A DNA stretch of 64,000 nt from contig NZ_FUYF01000004.1 of assembly GCF_900167555.1 (NCBI RefSeq), forward strand, positions 164,755-228,754. The letters run 5' to 3'. Shown here piece after piece: positions 52,789 to 63,446 of the stretch. The position numbers and the translations under genes were made by a program. How positions within the stretch are numbered: position 1 is the stretch's first letter; each line of letters opens with the position of its first letter. The stretch is from Gemmiger formicilis. Its GTDB lineage: Bacteria; Bacillota; Clostridia; Oscillospirales; Ruminococcaceae. The notes beneath the pieces were generated by a model. It made no database searches. It worked only from the letters and a program-made list of their open reading frames with translations, and was not told where the DNA came from.

Positions 52789-53253
52789 ATGAAAAAATAC
52801 GCAAAATATCCGGCACTGGCCGTTACGCTGGCAATTATGGCAGTGATCTTTGTCTTGTCCTCGCAGCCGGCGGAGCTGTCCACCAAGGTCAGCCGCGCCG
52901 TTACCGAGACCGTGCAGGCCAGCAGGATAAAAGCCATCACGCCGCTGTGGTTCAGCACCACAAACCTGAACGCCAACGTCCGCAAGTGGGCGCACATCTA
53001 TATCTACTGTGCCCTCGGCGTCAGCATGGCCGTGACCGTGCAGCTGTGGCTGCACCGCGTTACGCTGCGGCAAAAGGCACTGCTGGCATCGGCGCTGTGT
53101 ATGCTGTACGCGGCCGGTGATGAGCTCCACCAGTATTTTGTGCCGGGCCGTGCCGCGCAGTTGAGCGACGTTGCGATTGACGCCATGGGTTTTCTGCCCT
53201 GCGTGGCGGCGGTGTATCTGGTGCTTTGGGCTGTCAGGAGGCTGCGCAATTAA
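52789..53253 (+). CDS. VanZ family protein
   Basis: A 154-residue protein with four membrane segments (ALAVTLAIMAVIFVLSSQPA, HIYIYCALGVSMAVTVQLWL, ALLASALCMLYAAGDELHQY, FLPCVAAVYLVLWAV). The VanZ motif DELHQYFVPGRAAQLSDVAI sits near residues 108-127. VanZ gives low-level teicoplanin resistance by lowering binding to the cell surface; chromosomal relatives in Clostridia have an unknown native role. GGGGGAGCC precedes the ATG. Confidence 0.92.
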   Translation: MKKYAKYPALAVTLAIMAVIFVLSSQPAELSTKVSRAVTETVQASRIKAITPLWFSTTNLNANVRKWAHIYIYCALGVSMAVTVQLWLHRVTLRQKALLASALCMLYAAGDELHQYFVPGRAAQLSDVAIDAMGFLPCVAAVYLVLWAVRRLRN

Positions 53254-53335
53254 CAGGACTCAACCCAAAATTATATGGGTAATAGAGGTATTTTAGGTTG
53301 ACCCGCCGCCCATACTTCCACCGGGGGGATGTGCC

Positions 53336-54937
53336 TTGTCTCTGCGTCGGTTGCATGGGCTTTGCGCTGTGCTGGTGCTGCTGGCGGGCGTCGTGCTCTG
53401 CCGCACCTACTGGGTGGGGCAGCAGACGGCCTATGCCGCCAGTGCGGGTGGGCAGAGTGTTCAGACGCTGGCCCTGCCGCGCGCCCGGGGCGATTTCTAT
53501 GACCGCACAGGCCGCAGGCTGACCGGCCTTGCCCCGCAGTATTACGCACTCTGCCTGCCCGGAGACGCCGGGTACACGGCACTGTTTCCGTATGTCCCGT
53601 ATGCGGTGCAGAGCCTTTTGTATGAGCGCCGCAACCTTGCAAGTCCCTTTTTGATACAGGTGGACCGCGACCTGACCGCGCAGGGCATCACGACCTGCAC
53701 CGTGCCGCAGCATTTCGGCGGCAGCACCGCCGCGCACCTGCTGGGCTATCTGGACAGCGAGGGCCGCGGCGTGTCCGGCCTGGAAAAAGCCTACGACGAC
53801 CTGTTGACCGCCTCCGGAGACGCGCGCATTGTGACCTGCTTTATGACCGCGCAGGGACGCCTGCTGACGGACACAAGCCCGCTTGTGGCGGTGGAAACAC
53901 CCGGCACGGGGCAGGGCGTGCGGCTGACGCTGGACGCCGACCTGCAGCGCGCCTGTGAGGGCCTGGCCACGGTGTATCTGCCGCGCGGCTGTATCGTTGT
54001 GATGGACACGGCCACCGGCGAGGTGCTTGCCTCTGTCAGTATGCCGTCGTTTGACCCGCAGAATGTTGCCGCCAGCATTGCCGCCAACGATACCTCGCTG
54101 CTCAACCGGCCTCTCCGCGCATTCAGTGCCGGGTCGGTGTTCAAGGTCGTGCTGGCTGCAGCCGCCTACGAGAGCGGCCTTGACTGGTACACCCACGACT
54201 GCACGGGTGAGGTCGAGGTTGCCGGGCAGACCTACCGCTGTGCACTGGGCCGCGCCCACGGCGTGGTCAACCTGCGCGGCGCGCTGGAACAAAGCTGCAA
54301 CACCTATTTCATCGAGCTGGGCCGTCTGCTGGGGGCACAGCGCATCCGCAAAATGGCAGAGACACTCGGCTTCGGCACGGCCACGCAGCTTGCGCCCGGC
54401 CTGCAAGGCGCATCGGGCACACTGCCCGATGCCGCCGCGCTTGAAAACCCAGGCGAGCTGGCGACGTTCAGCTTTGGTCAGGGGGCGCTGACCGTGACGC
54501 CGCTGCAAATTGCAGCCATGATGAACACTGTCGCAAACGGCGGCATGTACAGGACACCGGCCTTTGTACAGGGAATTGTTGACGCCGACGGCACGCTTAC
54601 CGGGCAGACCCGGACGGCTGACACCCGCACGGTCTTTGATGCGGCCACGGCACGGGTGCTGCGCAGCATGCTGGCCTCCGTCGTGTCGGAGGGGATCGGC
54701 AGCGAGGCACAGCCCAAAACCGGCACGGCAGGCGGCAAGACCGGCACAGCGCAGACCGGCCAGTACGACGAGAACGGCGAGGAGCTTCTCAACTACTGGT
54801 TCAGCGGCTTTTACCCGGCGGACGACCCGCGGTATACCATTACCGTTTTGCAGGACGGCATTTTAAAGCCCGAAACCTCCAGTGCCGCGATATTTGCAAA
54901 GGTTACCGAAATTCTGGCTGTGTGGGAGAACTCCTAA
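53336..54937 (+). CDS. Penicillin-binding protein 2 type transpeptidase
   Basis: A 533-residue class B PBP starting at TTG 53336 behind GGGGGGATG. The N-terminal anchor (LCAVLVLLAGVVLCRTYWVG) is followed by ARGDFYDRTGRRLTGL. The transpeptidase motifs are SAGSVFK (Ser near residue 264), SCN (near 320) and KTGTA (near 468). It cross-links peptidoglycan. It is shorter than FtsI/SpoVD and has no PASTA domain. Because no division or rod genes are next to it, I cannot tell if it is for elongation, division or sporulation. Confidence 0.9.
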   Translation: MSLRRLHGLCAVLVLLAGVVLCRTYWVGQQTAYAASAGGQSVQTLALPRARGDFYDRTGRRLTGLAPQYYALCLPGDAGYTALFPYVPYAVQSLLYERRNLASPFLIQVDRDLTAQGITTCTVPQHFGGSTAAHLLGYLDSEGRGVSGLEKAYDDLLTASGDARIVTCFMTAQGRLLTDTSPLVAVETPGTGQGVRLTLDADLQRACEGLATVYLPRGCIVVMDTATGEVLASVSMPSFDPQNVAASIAANDTSLLNRPLRAFSAGSVFKVVLAAAAYESGLDWYTHDCTGEVEVAGQTYRCALGRAHGVVNLRGALEQSCNTYFIELGRLLGAQRIRKMAETLGFGTATQLAPGLQGASGTLPDAAALENPGELATFSFGQGALTVTPLQIAAMMNTVANGGMYRTPAFVQGIVDADGTLTGQTRTADTRTVFDAATARVLRSMLASVVSEGIGSEAQPKTGTAGGKTGTAQTGQYDENGEELLNYWFSGFYPADDPRYTITVLQDGILKPETSSAAIFAKVTEILAVWENS

Positions 54938-54938
54938 G

Positions 54939-55085
54939 CCTTCCCCCTCGGGGGAAGGTGGCCCCGCAGGGCCGGATGAGGGCAGACCTTGCCGCCGCAG
55001 CACTTTACCGGGCAGCAACGGCATATCCGCCCCTCATCAGTCAGTGGTCGGGGCCACTGACAGCTTTCTCCGAGGGGAAAAGCCA
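54939..55085. repeat. CTTCCCCC...GGGGGAAG family repeat
   Basis: GCCTTCCCCCTCGGGGGAAG at 54940 and GGCCGGATGAGGG, with an inverted partial copy CCCCTCATCAGTCAGTGG plus CTCCGAGGGGAAAAGCC at 55030-55085. Related to the units at 25216 and 36979. Confidence 0.82.
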
Positions 55086-55116
55086 ATCTCTCCGTCAACC
55101 AATTTCCTCCAAGGTA

Positions 55117-55145
55117 TTGCACTTTTGCGGCAAAAAAGCTACAAT
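55117..55145 (+). promoter_or_regulatory. Sigma-A promoter of the lipid kinase-lon operon
   Basis: TTGCAC (55117-55122), 17 bases, TACAAT (55140-55145), 49 bases before ATG 55195. Confidence 0.8.
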
Positions 55146-55194
55146 AATTAGTATCTGTAGACCGCAAGTAACCGATGCTGAAAGGGACAAACCG

Positions 55195-56166
55195 ATGCAG
55201 CATATTTTTATCATAAACCCAACGGCGGGCAAGGTGGACGCCAGCGTGGCGCTCATCCCGCAGATCCACGCCGCTGCCAGCCGCGCAGGGCTTCATCCTA
55301 CCATTGAGGTGACCCGCCGCGCCGGGCAGGCCCGCGACCTGGCCGCCCAATACGCCGCCGGCGGGGAAGAAGTATACCTCTACGCCTGCGGCGGCGACGG
55401 CACGCTGAACGAAATATTGCAGGGTACCGTCGGCCACCCGAACGCCGCTATCGGCTGCGTGCCCTGCGGCAGCGGCAATGACTATGTGCGCAACTTTGGC
55501 ACGCAGGCGCAGTTCCTGGACCTTGACGCACAGTTGGCCGCACAGCCGTTCGCAGCGGACGTCATCCGCACGCCCCAGGGGTGCGGCATCGACATCTATG
55601 CCGCGGGCATCGACGCCCAGGTCGCCAACGGCATCCCCAAATGGCGGCGCGTGCCCTTCTGCGGCGGCACAACGGCCTACACACTGTCGATTCTCGAGGC
55701 CGTGTGCAGCACCTTCAGGCACCGTCTGCGCATCACCGCCGATGACCGCCAATTGGAGGACACCTTCATGATGCTGGCGGTCTGCAACGGCCAGCAGTAC
55801 GGCGGCGGCTACTGCGCCGCGCCCCACGCCAGCATGACCGACGGTCTGCTGGATGTGGTGCTGCTGCGGCCCGTGCCGCGTTTAAAGCTGCCGGGGCTGC
55901 TGGGCAGCTACAAAAAAGGGAAGCACCTTTCGGAGGGTGACACCATCACCGAAAAATTCGCCCCGTACATGACGTTTTTCCGTACAGGCAGCATTGACAT
56001 AGAGGTGTTGGACGGCAACCCGCTCATCACAACGCTGGACGGCGAATGCTCGCCCCAGCTGCGGATGCACGCGGAGATCGCGCACAGTGCGGCGCGCATC
56101 CTGCTGCCGCCGGAGCTTGCCGCAAACGCAAACAAGACGCCTGTTCTGCAGGCTATGGGAGAGTAA
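55195..56166 (+). CDS. Diacylglycerol kinase family lipid kinase (DgkB/YegS type)
   Basis: A 323-residue protein from ATG 55195, with AAAGGGA upstream; longer frames run into repeat sequence. MQHIFIINPTAGKVDASVAL, the catalytic GGDGTLNEILQG near residue 65, and GCVPCGSGNDYVRNFG are the family hallmarks. It phosphorylates diacylglycerol or a related lipid at the membrane; Bacillus DgkB recycles diacylglycerol from lipoteichoic acid synthesis. lon starts two bases after the stop. Confidence 0.93.
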   Translation: MQHIFIINPTAGKVDASVALIPQIHAAASRAGLHPTIEVTRRAGQARDLAAQYAAGGEEVYLYACGGDGTLNEILQGTVGHPNAAIGCVPCGSGNDYVRNFGTQAQFLDLDAQLAAQPFAADVIRTPQGCGIDIYAAGIDAQVANGIPKWRRVPFCGGTTAYTLSILEAVCSTFRHRLRITADDRQLEDTFMMLAVCNGQQYGGGYCAAPHASMTDGLLDVVLLRPVPRLKLPGLLGSYKKGKHLSEGDTITEKFAPYMTFFRTGSIDIEVLDGNPLITTLDGECSPQLRMHAEIAHSAARILLPPELAANANKTPVLQAMGE

Positions 56167-56168
56167 GA

Positions 56169-58619
<2,451 letters not shown>

Positions 58620-58639
58620 TTCGCCTTGAATGCCACTCT

Positions 58640-58832
58640 GTAGGGACGGAGGCCCGCACCCGCCCGCGGGCCGATGACGGGCATTGCCCCCTACAGCACA
58701 ACCCCCGTAGGGGCGGATTCCATATCCGCCACGGAGCAGAACGGCAGCCGCCAAGTCCGCGGGTCGATGACAAGCATTGACCCCTATACAGCCACATCCG
58801 TAGGGGCGGATTCCATATCCGCCCGCACTACG
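58640..58832. repeat. Cluster of GTAGGGGC / CCCCTAC palindromic repeats
   Basis: At least three forward (about 58641, 58707, 58800) and two inverted (about 58690, 58783) copies lie between lon and engB. They include GGCGGATTCCATATCCGCC and GTCGATGACAAGCATTGAC forms. This is the densest cluster in the window; no gene lies in 58620-58908. Confidence 0.85.
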
Positions 58833-58908
58833 CCGTGCCGCGCATGTGGGGGGCGGCGTCCTCGACGCCCCGCAATACACAGCACACCCAGAACATAAAG
58901 GAACACCC

Positions 58909-59505
58909 ATGAACTACAACAACAGCGAATTCCTCGCGTCCTACGGTCTGTCCCGCCAGCTGCCGGACAGTGACCGCCCTGAAATCGTATTTTCGGGCCG
59001 CTCCAACGTCGGCAAGTCGAGCCTCATCAATAAGCTTTGCAACCGCAAGAAGCTGGCCCGCGTCAGCGCCACGCCGGGCAAAACGGCAACCATCAACTTC
59101 TACCGCGTTGATACGGCCTACTTTGTCGACCTGCCCGGCTACGGTTACGCCAAGGTCTCCAACGCCGAGCGCGAGCGGTGGGACGATTTGATCAACAGCT
59201 ATTTTGAGGCGGATCGTGCGGTCTGCCTGCTTGTCCAGCTGCTGGACAGCCGCCACGCGCCCAGCGCTGACGATGTGCAGATGCTTGAGTACCTGCACTA
59301 CCACCGTATTCCGTTTGTGGCCGCGCTGACCAAGGGCGACAAGCTGAAAAAGAGCGAGATGGCCGCCCGCAAAGAAGAATTTGAAAAGATCTGCGCTCCC
59401 TACGGCTGCCAGGGCGTTGTGCTGACCAGCGCCGAGAACGGGCTGGGCATGGACGAGCTGCGTGCGCTGCTTGAGGCCAGCATGACCCCCGAGACAGAGG
59501 ACTGA
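58909..59505 (+). CDS. engB: Ribosome biogenesis GTP-binding protein EngB (YsxC)
   Basis: A 198-residue GTPase from ATG 58909, with AAAGGA upstream. MNYNNSEFLASYGLSRQLPD, G1 GRSNVGKSS near residue 29, TPGKTATINFY (G2), DLPGYGYAKVS (G3) and LTKGDKL (G4) are all seen. It is essential for 50S assembly in Bacillus. Confidence 0.96.
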   Translation: MNYNNSEFLASYGLSRQLPDSDRPEIVFSGRSNVGKSSLINKLCNRKKLARVSATPGKTATINFYRVDTAYFVDLPGYGYAKVSNAERERWDDLINSYFEADRAVCLLVQLLDSRHAPSADDVQMLEYLHYHRIPFVAALTKGDKLKKSEMAARKEEFEKICAPYGCQGVVLTSAENGLGMDELRALLEASMTPETED

Positions 59506-59508
59506 CCG

Positions 59509-60285
59509 ATGGCCTACAACGAGTTTGCCTATTTCTACGACGAGTTCAACGGCGAGGCTGACTATGACGCGCTGTACGGCTATATTACCGACGAGCTGAA
59601 GGCCCACGGCATCACAGACGGCATCCTGGCCGACCTGGGCTGCGGCACCGGCGATCTGACCCTGATGCTGACCCAGGCAGGGTATGATGTCATCGGCATT
59701 GACCGCTCCGAGGAGATGCTCAGTGTCCTGCGCGAAAAGGCCGACGAGCTGGGCCTGACGGGCCGCTTGCTGCTGCTGAAGCAGGACCTGCTGGACCTGG
59801 ACCTGTACGGCACGATCCGCGCCGCGGTGTCCACGTTTGACACCTACAGCCACATTGGCCCGCAGGAAAATTTTGAGAAGGCCATCCGCAAGGCTGCCTA
59901 CTTTATGGAGCGGGGCGGCGTGTTCATTTTTGACTTGAATACGCCCTATAAGCACCGGCACATTCTGGCAGGCCAGACCTTTGACATCGAGGCCGAGGAC
60001 GCCGACTGTCACTGGTCGAACCGCTACGACGAGACGGCGCAGCGGGTGGATATTACCATCAACATTGACTACCACGAGACGGGGGAGCACTTCCGCGAGG
60101 CGTTCAGCGAGTACAGCTACGCGCTGGACACCGTGTGCGCCCTGTTGGAAAAGTACGGCTTCACCGTGGCCAAAGTCGCCGACGGCGAGAGCTTTGGCCC
60201 GGTGCGCGGCGACAGCCCGCGCTGGATCATCACGGCTGTCAAGCAATACACACAAGAGGAAAAAGCAAATGGAACAGAATCATAA
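59509..60285 (+). CDS. Class I SAM-dependent methyltransferase
   Basis: A 258-residue protein. The SAM site motif I is LADLGCGTGDLTLML near residue 42, followed by VIGIDRSEEMLSVLREK. The N-terminus YNEFAYFYDEFNGEADYDAL is typical of a widespread Bacillota methyltransferase (YqeM-like) of unknown substrate. A methyl acceptor cannot be predicted. It starts three bases after engB and overlaps hslO by 17 bases. Confidence 0.92.
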   Translation: MAYNEFAYFYDEFNGEADYDALYGYITDELKAHGITDGILADLGCGTGDLTLMLTQAGYDVIGIDRSEEMLSVLREKADELGLTGRLLLLKQDLLDLDLYGTIRAAVSTFDTYSHIGPQENFEKAIRKAAYFMERGGVFIFDLNTPYKHRHILAGQTFDIEAEDADCHWSNRYDETAQRVDITINIDYHETGEHFREAFSEYSYALDTVCALLEKYGFTVAKVADGESFGPVRGDSPRWIITAVKQYTQEEKANGTES

Positions 60286-61180
60286 CATGCTGCGCGGTAT
60301 CTCCGAAAACGGCGGTATCGTGTTTTACGGTGTTGACTCTACGGAAATCGTCCGCGAGATGGAGCGCCTGCACAAGACCAGCGCCGTCACCACCGCTGCC
60401 CTGGGCCGCCTGCTGACGGCAACCTCGATGATGGGCATTATGCTCAAAAGCACCCAGGACTCGGTGACGCTGCAGATCAAGGGCGGCGGCCCCGCAGGCC
60501 GCCTGCTGGCCGTTTCCGACGGCACCGGCAACGTCAAGGGCTACGTCGAGCACCCCGTTGTGGAACTTCCCCCGCGAGCTGACGGCCATCTGAACGTCGG
60601 CGCAGCCGTCGGCAAGGACGGCACGCTGGACGTCATTCGTGACTTGGGTATGCGCGAGCCGTACATCGGTCAGGTGCCGCTGACCTCCGGTGAGATCGCC
60701 GAGGACATCACGACCTATTTTGCTATCAGTGAGCAGGTGCCCACTGTCTGCGCGCTGGGCGTGCTCGTCGATAAGGACCTGAGCGTCCGCTGCGCGGGCG
60801 GCTTTGTCGTGCAGCTGCTGCCCGGCGCAACCGAGGAGGAGATCGAGCACCTCGAGAAGAACATCAAGGCCATGCCCAGTGTGACGACAATGCTCGAGGA
60901 GGGCAGGAGCGTCCGCGATATGCTGGAGCTGGCTCTGGCCGGCTTTGCACCCGATATTCTCGACAGTTACCATGTGACCTACAAGTGCGACTGCGGCCTT
61001 GAGCGCGTTGAAAAGATGATCCGCTCCCTTGGCAAAAAGGAGGTCGAGCGCATGCGCGACGAGGACCCCGTTGCCGAGGTGAACTGCCAGTTCTGCAACA
61101 AGAATTATAAGGTGGACCTGAATGAACTGCTCAAAAACTGGCCTTCCACCGTCGAAAATGTGCCGAGCGAAAACGCATAA
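60269..61180 (+). CDS. hslO: Hsp33 redox-regulated chaperone
   Basis: A 303-residue protein from ATG 60269. NMLRGISENGGIVFYGVDST, TAALGRLLTATSMMGIMLK and GFVVQLLPGATEEEIEHLEK are Hsp33 segments. The C-terminal redox switch has four cysteines, CDC (YKCDCGLERVEKMI) and CQFC (VNCQFCNKNYK), about 30 residues apart. Oxidation releases zinc and turns on holdase activity. It closes the engB-methyltransferase-hslO operon. Confidence 0.96.
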   Translation: MEQNHNMLRGISENGGIVFYGVDSTEIVREMERLHKTSAVTTAALGRLLTATSMMGIMLKSTQDSVTLQIKGGGPAGRLLAVSDGTGNVKGYVEHPVVELPPRADGHLNVGAAVGKDGTLDVIRDLGMREPYIGQVPLTSGEIAEDITTYFAISEQVPTVCALGVLVDKDLSVRCAGGFVVQLLPGATEEEIEHLEKNIKAMPSVTTMLEEGRSVRDMLELALAGFAPDILDSYHVTYKCDCGLERVEKMIRSLGKKEVERMRDEDPVAEVNCQFCNKNYKVDLNELLKNWPSTVENVPSENA

Positions 61181-61208
61181 AAATTTATGCAAAAAAATGT
61201 AAAAAACG

Positions 61209-61237
61209 CTTGACTTTTCCGCTCATATAGTTTATAA
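61209..61237 (+). promoter_or_regulatory. Sigma-A promoter of the tRNA cluster
   Basis: TTGACT (61209-61214), 17 bases, TATAAT (61232-61237), 48 bases before the first tRNA. It is a near-consensus promoter. Confidence 0.9.
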
Positions 61238-61285
61238 TAACAAACGTCGCCCGGAGAGAGCGATTGAGCAAAAACTCTCCAATAT

Positions 61286-61361
61286 GCGGCCGTAGCTCAT
61301 CTGGTAGAGCGCCACCTTGCCAAGGTGGAGGTAGCGAGTTCGAGCCTCGTCGGCCGCTCCA
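61286..61361 (+). tRNA. tRNA-Gly (GCC), copy 1
   Basis: Acceptor GCGGCCG / CGGCCGC, anticodon loop TTGCCAA (anticodon GCC), T-arm GCGAG-TTCGAGC-CTCGT, encoded CCA. Identical in all 76 bases to the copy at 61640. Confidence 0.97.
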
Positions 61362-61367
61362 TTATGG

Positions 61368-61440
61368 GGAAGTTTAGCTCAGCTGGGAGAGCATCTGCCT
61401 TACAAGCAGAGGGTCAGCGGTTCGAGCCCGTTAACTTCCA
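61368..61440 (+). tRNA. tRNA-Val (TAC)
   Basis: Acceptor GGAAGTT / AACTTCC with discriminator A. The anticodon loop CTTACAA has anticodon TAC. The CCA end is not encoded, unlike in its neighbours. Confidence 0.95.
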
Positions 61441-61448
61441 CTTAATAT

Positions 61449-61525
61449 GGCCCGGTAGTTCAGTTGGTTAGAACGCTAGCCTGTCACGCTAGAGGTCGTC
61501 AGTTCGAGCCTGATTCGGGTCGCCA
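61449..61525 (+). tRNA. tRNA-Asp (GTC)
   Basis: Acceptor GGCCCGG / TCGGGTC with two G-U pairs, anticodon loop CTGTCAC (GTC), encoded CCA, 77 bases. Confidence 0.95.
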
Positions 61526-61528
61526 TTT

Positions 61529-61604
61529 GCCTCTGTAGCTCAGTCGGTAGAGCAGGGGACTGAAAATCCCCGTGTCATTGGTTCGATTCCGATCGGAGGC
61601 ACCA
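61529..61604 (+). tRNA. tRNA-Phe (GAA)
   Basis: Acceptor GCCTCTG / CGGAGGC, anticodon loop CTGAAAA (GAA), encoded CCA, 76 bases. Confidence 0.95.
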
Positions 61605-61610
61605 TTTCTT

Positions 61611-61634
61611 GTGTATTCTTCGCAAAGAATACAC
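61611..61634 (+). other. Spacer hairpin between tRNA-Phe and tRNA-Gly
   Basis: TGTGTATTCTT and AAGAATACACA form a perfect 11-bp stem with a short loop. There is no T run, so it is more likely a processing stem or repeat scar than a terminator. Confidence 0.6.
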
Positions 61635-61639
61635 ATCCT

Positions 61640-61715
61640 GCGGCCGTAGCTCATCTGGTAGAGCGCCACCTTGCCAAGGTGGAGGTAGCGAGTTCGAGCC
61701 TCGTCGGCCGCTCCA
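61640..61715 (+). tRNA. tRNA-Gly (GCC), copy 2
   Basis: Exact duplicate of the first tRNA-Gly in the same cluster, anticodon GCC, encoded CCA. Confidence 0.97.
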
Positions 61716-61756
61716 AAAAACAGTGGAGATTGGTAAACATCAGTTTTCACTTATAT

Positions 61757-61831
61757 GGTGACGTGGCCAAGTGGTAAGGCAAAGGTCTGCAAAACCTTCA
61801 TTCACCAGTTCAAATCTGGTCGTCACCTCCA
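61757..61831 (+). tRNA. tRNA-Cys (GCA)
   Basis: Acceptor GGTGACG / CGTCACC, anticodon loop CTGCAAA (GCA), T-arm CCAG-TTCAAAT-CTGG, encoded CCA. It is the last of the cluster and adjoins accessory DNA, so its 3' end is a candidate attachment site. Confidence 0.96.
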
Positions 61832-61832
61832 T

Positions 61833-61868
61833 AAGACTGTGATGAAAAAGATGTCACAGTCTTTTTTC
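61833..61868 (+). terminator. Intrinsic terminator of the tRNA cluster
   Basis: AAGACTGTGA / TCACAGTCTT stem followed by TTTTTCTTT. Confidence 0.9.
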
Positions 61869-61882
61869 TTTGTTGTATCGTT

Positions 61883-61912
61883 GAAAATTGGCGGTTTCGA
61901 CAGCCAATTTTC
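61883..61912. repeat. Perfect inverted repeat at the start of the accessory region
   Basis: GAAAATTGGC (61883-61892) and GCCAATTTTC (61903-61912) with a 10-base loop and no T tail. It may be a protein-binding site or an element-end structure. Confidence 0.65.
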
Positions 61913-61940
61913 GAGTTGCGTTTTATAAAGATGTCCAGCG

Positions 61941-62138
61941 GTTTTCAGACTGTTGGACATTTTTATTGCCTCATCTTCCCGCAAAATTCTGAATTGCGGC
62001 AGGGGAGTGGGCAATTCTTTTGAGAAAAAACAGAATAAATCCTGCTGTTTTCAGAATGTTTTCAATTTCCTCGCAGCCAATTTCCTGTTGGCTGCGGGGA
62101 TTTTTCGTTTTTCCCGGCAGTTTTCAGTTTGTTTTCAG
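61941..62138 (+). promoter_or_regulatory. Candidate parC centromere / parM operator (GTTTTCAG iterons)
   Basis: GTTTTCAG or GTTTTCAA occurs at 61941, 62047, 62058, 62120 and 62131, all in one orientation. Two pairs have an exact 11-bp period. They lie upstream of parM and flank a terminator-like hairpin (CGCAGCCAA / TTGGCTGCG at about 62071-62096, then GGGATTTTT). ParR-type proteins bind phased direct repeats of about 10-11 bp upstream of parM. The 353-base gap 61832-62184 holds no other gene that I can support. Confidence 0.55.
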
Positions 62139-62184
62139 ATTTTCCATTTTATACCTATTAATTATAATAAGGAGGATTTCCACT

Positions 62185-63114
62185 ATGAGCATCATGATCG
62201 GCATCGACCACGGCTACTACGCCATCAAAACAGCCCACTGCTCGTTCCCGGCAGGACTGACAAGCTACGGAGAACACGAACCCTACACCCGCCAAGGACT
62301 CTTAGAGTTTGGCGGGTGCTTTTTTGTTTGTGGCACAGGGCGGCAGCCTATCCAGCGGGATAAGACTGCGAACGACAACTACTACCTGCTGACGCTGGCA
62401 GCGATTGCAAAAGAAATCCGGCAGCGCGGCTTGCCGCCCGAATGCTCGGTGCGCATTGCGGCGGGTCTGCCGCTGACCAGTTTCGGACGCGACAAACCCA
62501 AGTTCAAAGATTATCTGCTGCGGAGCAACCAGCCCGTGAATTTCAAATTTGAGGGCGTGGAGTACAGCATTACCATCGAGGAAGTTGCTGTCTTCCCTCA
62601 AGGCTACGCCGCCCTTATGACCGAAATGGGGCTTTTGCAGGACGAACCGTCCATGCTCCTCATGGACTTGGGCGGCTGGACAGTGGACCTCATGCGCATC
62701 GACAACGCCATCCCTGCGGCTGACACTGCGCACAGCTTGGAGCTCGGCATGATCCGCTGCGTGGATGACATCCGGGAACAGGTGCGGCGCGAAACCGGGC
62801 TGTCCCTCACGGATGCCCAAATCGAAAATATGCTGGCAGGTCAGCCCTGCACGGTCAGCGATACGGTGCGCGACATTGTGAACCGGCAGGGGCGCAAGTA
62901 CACCGAACATCTGCTGTCTGCCACGATGGAAGCCGGTTTCGATCTGCACGCTATCCCCGCCGTGCTGCTGGGCGGCGGCGCATCGGTGGTGAGCCGCCAC
63001 CTAAGCCCCAAAGACGGCCTTTGTAAGACGATTTTCCTGCTGGACGACAAGGTGAACGCTGTCGGGTTCGAGCGCGCGTTGGCCGCCGTGTCGCGCCGTA
63101 AAAGCGAGGCATGA
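62185..63114 (+). CDS. parM: ParM/StbA family actin-like protein
   Basis: A 309-residue actin-fold ATPase from ATG 62185, behind AAGGAGG; an upstream in-frame ATG would add 55 residues from the repeat region. MSIMIGIDHGYYAIKTAHC is phosphate-1, MLLMDLGGWTVDLMRID is phosphate-2, and PAVLLGGGASVVSRHL is the adenosine motif. It polymerises to move plasmid copies apart with ParR bound at parC. It is common on large integrative conjugative elements of gut Clostridia. It overlaps the next gene by four bases. Confidence 0.9.
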   Translation: MSIMIGIDHGYYAIKTAHCSFPAGLTSYGEHEPYTRQGLLEFGGCFFVCGTGRQPIQRDKTANDNYYLLTLAAIAKEIRQRGLPPECSVRIAAGLPLTSFGRDKPKFKDYLLRSNQPVNFKFEGVEYSITIEEVAVFPQGYAALMTEMGLLQDEPSMLLMDLGGWTVDLMRIDNAIPAADTAHSLELGMIRCVDDIREQVRRETGLSLTDAQIENMLAGQPCTVSDTVRDIVNRQGRKYTEHLLSATMEAGFDLHAIPAVLLGGGASVVSRHLSPKDGLCKTIFLLDDKVNAVGFERALAAVSRRKSEA

Positions 63115-63383
63115 AACGCCCGCAGTATGTTTTCCGCCCGAACCTCAGCGACCCACAGCACCGCGGCGCGTGGGCGTTGCTGCAGCAGGTGCCGCCTGCC
63201 AAACGCAAAGAGTTTCTGGTGCAGAGTATCCTTGCGGCAGAACAGACGGATAGGCTGGAGAAAAGCATCCGCAAGGTGGTGCGGGAGGAGTTGCAGGCAG
63301 TCAACATAACCGGCGCTGTTCCAAGCCCACTGTCAGAGAATGCTATACCGGACTCTGCGCTCGATTTCCTGAATTCACTGTAG
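63111..63383 (+). CDS. parR: ParR-like centromere-binding protein
   Basis: A 90-residue protein coupled to parM (ATGA overlap). MKRPQYVFRPNLSDPQHRGA, WALLQQVPPAKRKEFLVQSI and AAEQTDRLEKSIRKVVREEL suggest a short N-terminal beta strand and two helices, as in ribbon-helix-helix ParR proteins. A flexible C-terminal tail (LSENAIPDSALDFLNSL) could contact ParM. The call rests on position and size as much as on sequence. Confidence 0.78.
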   Translation: MKRPQYVFRPNLSDPQHRGAWALLQQVPPAKRKEFLVQSILAAEQTDRLEKSIRKVVREELQAVNITGAVPSPLSENAIPDSALDFLNSL

Positions 63384-63446
63384 GGGGTGATTCCAATGTT
63401 TTAATAATAGGTAGAAAAGCAGAAGGAAAAAGGAGGTTTATACATT

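Noticed and set aside
54922..55194. Upstream extension of the lipid kinase frame
   Set aside because: Encoded by the repeat unit and promoter region; the family N-terminus begins at ATG 55195, behind a ribosome binding site and after a consensus promoter.
58640..58832. Possible CRISPR array
   Set aside because: Repeats are palindromic, in both orientations, unequal in length and irregularly spaced, with no unique spacers of constant size; no cas genes nearby.
61499..61750. Minus-strand frame across the tRNA cluster
   Set aside because: It is the complement of tRNA-Asp, -Phe and -Gly genes, a common false gene.
61823..62014. Minus-strand 63-codon frame after tRNA-Cys
   Set aside because: It covers the terminator and inverted repeat, with no ribosome binding site or family match.
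62020..62184. Upstream extension of parM
   Set aside because: It would translate the GTTTTCAG repeats and hairpin; the actin-fold N-terminus starts at ATG 62185 behind AAGGAGG.
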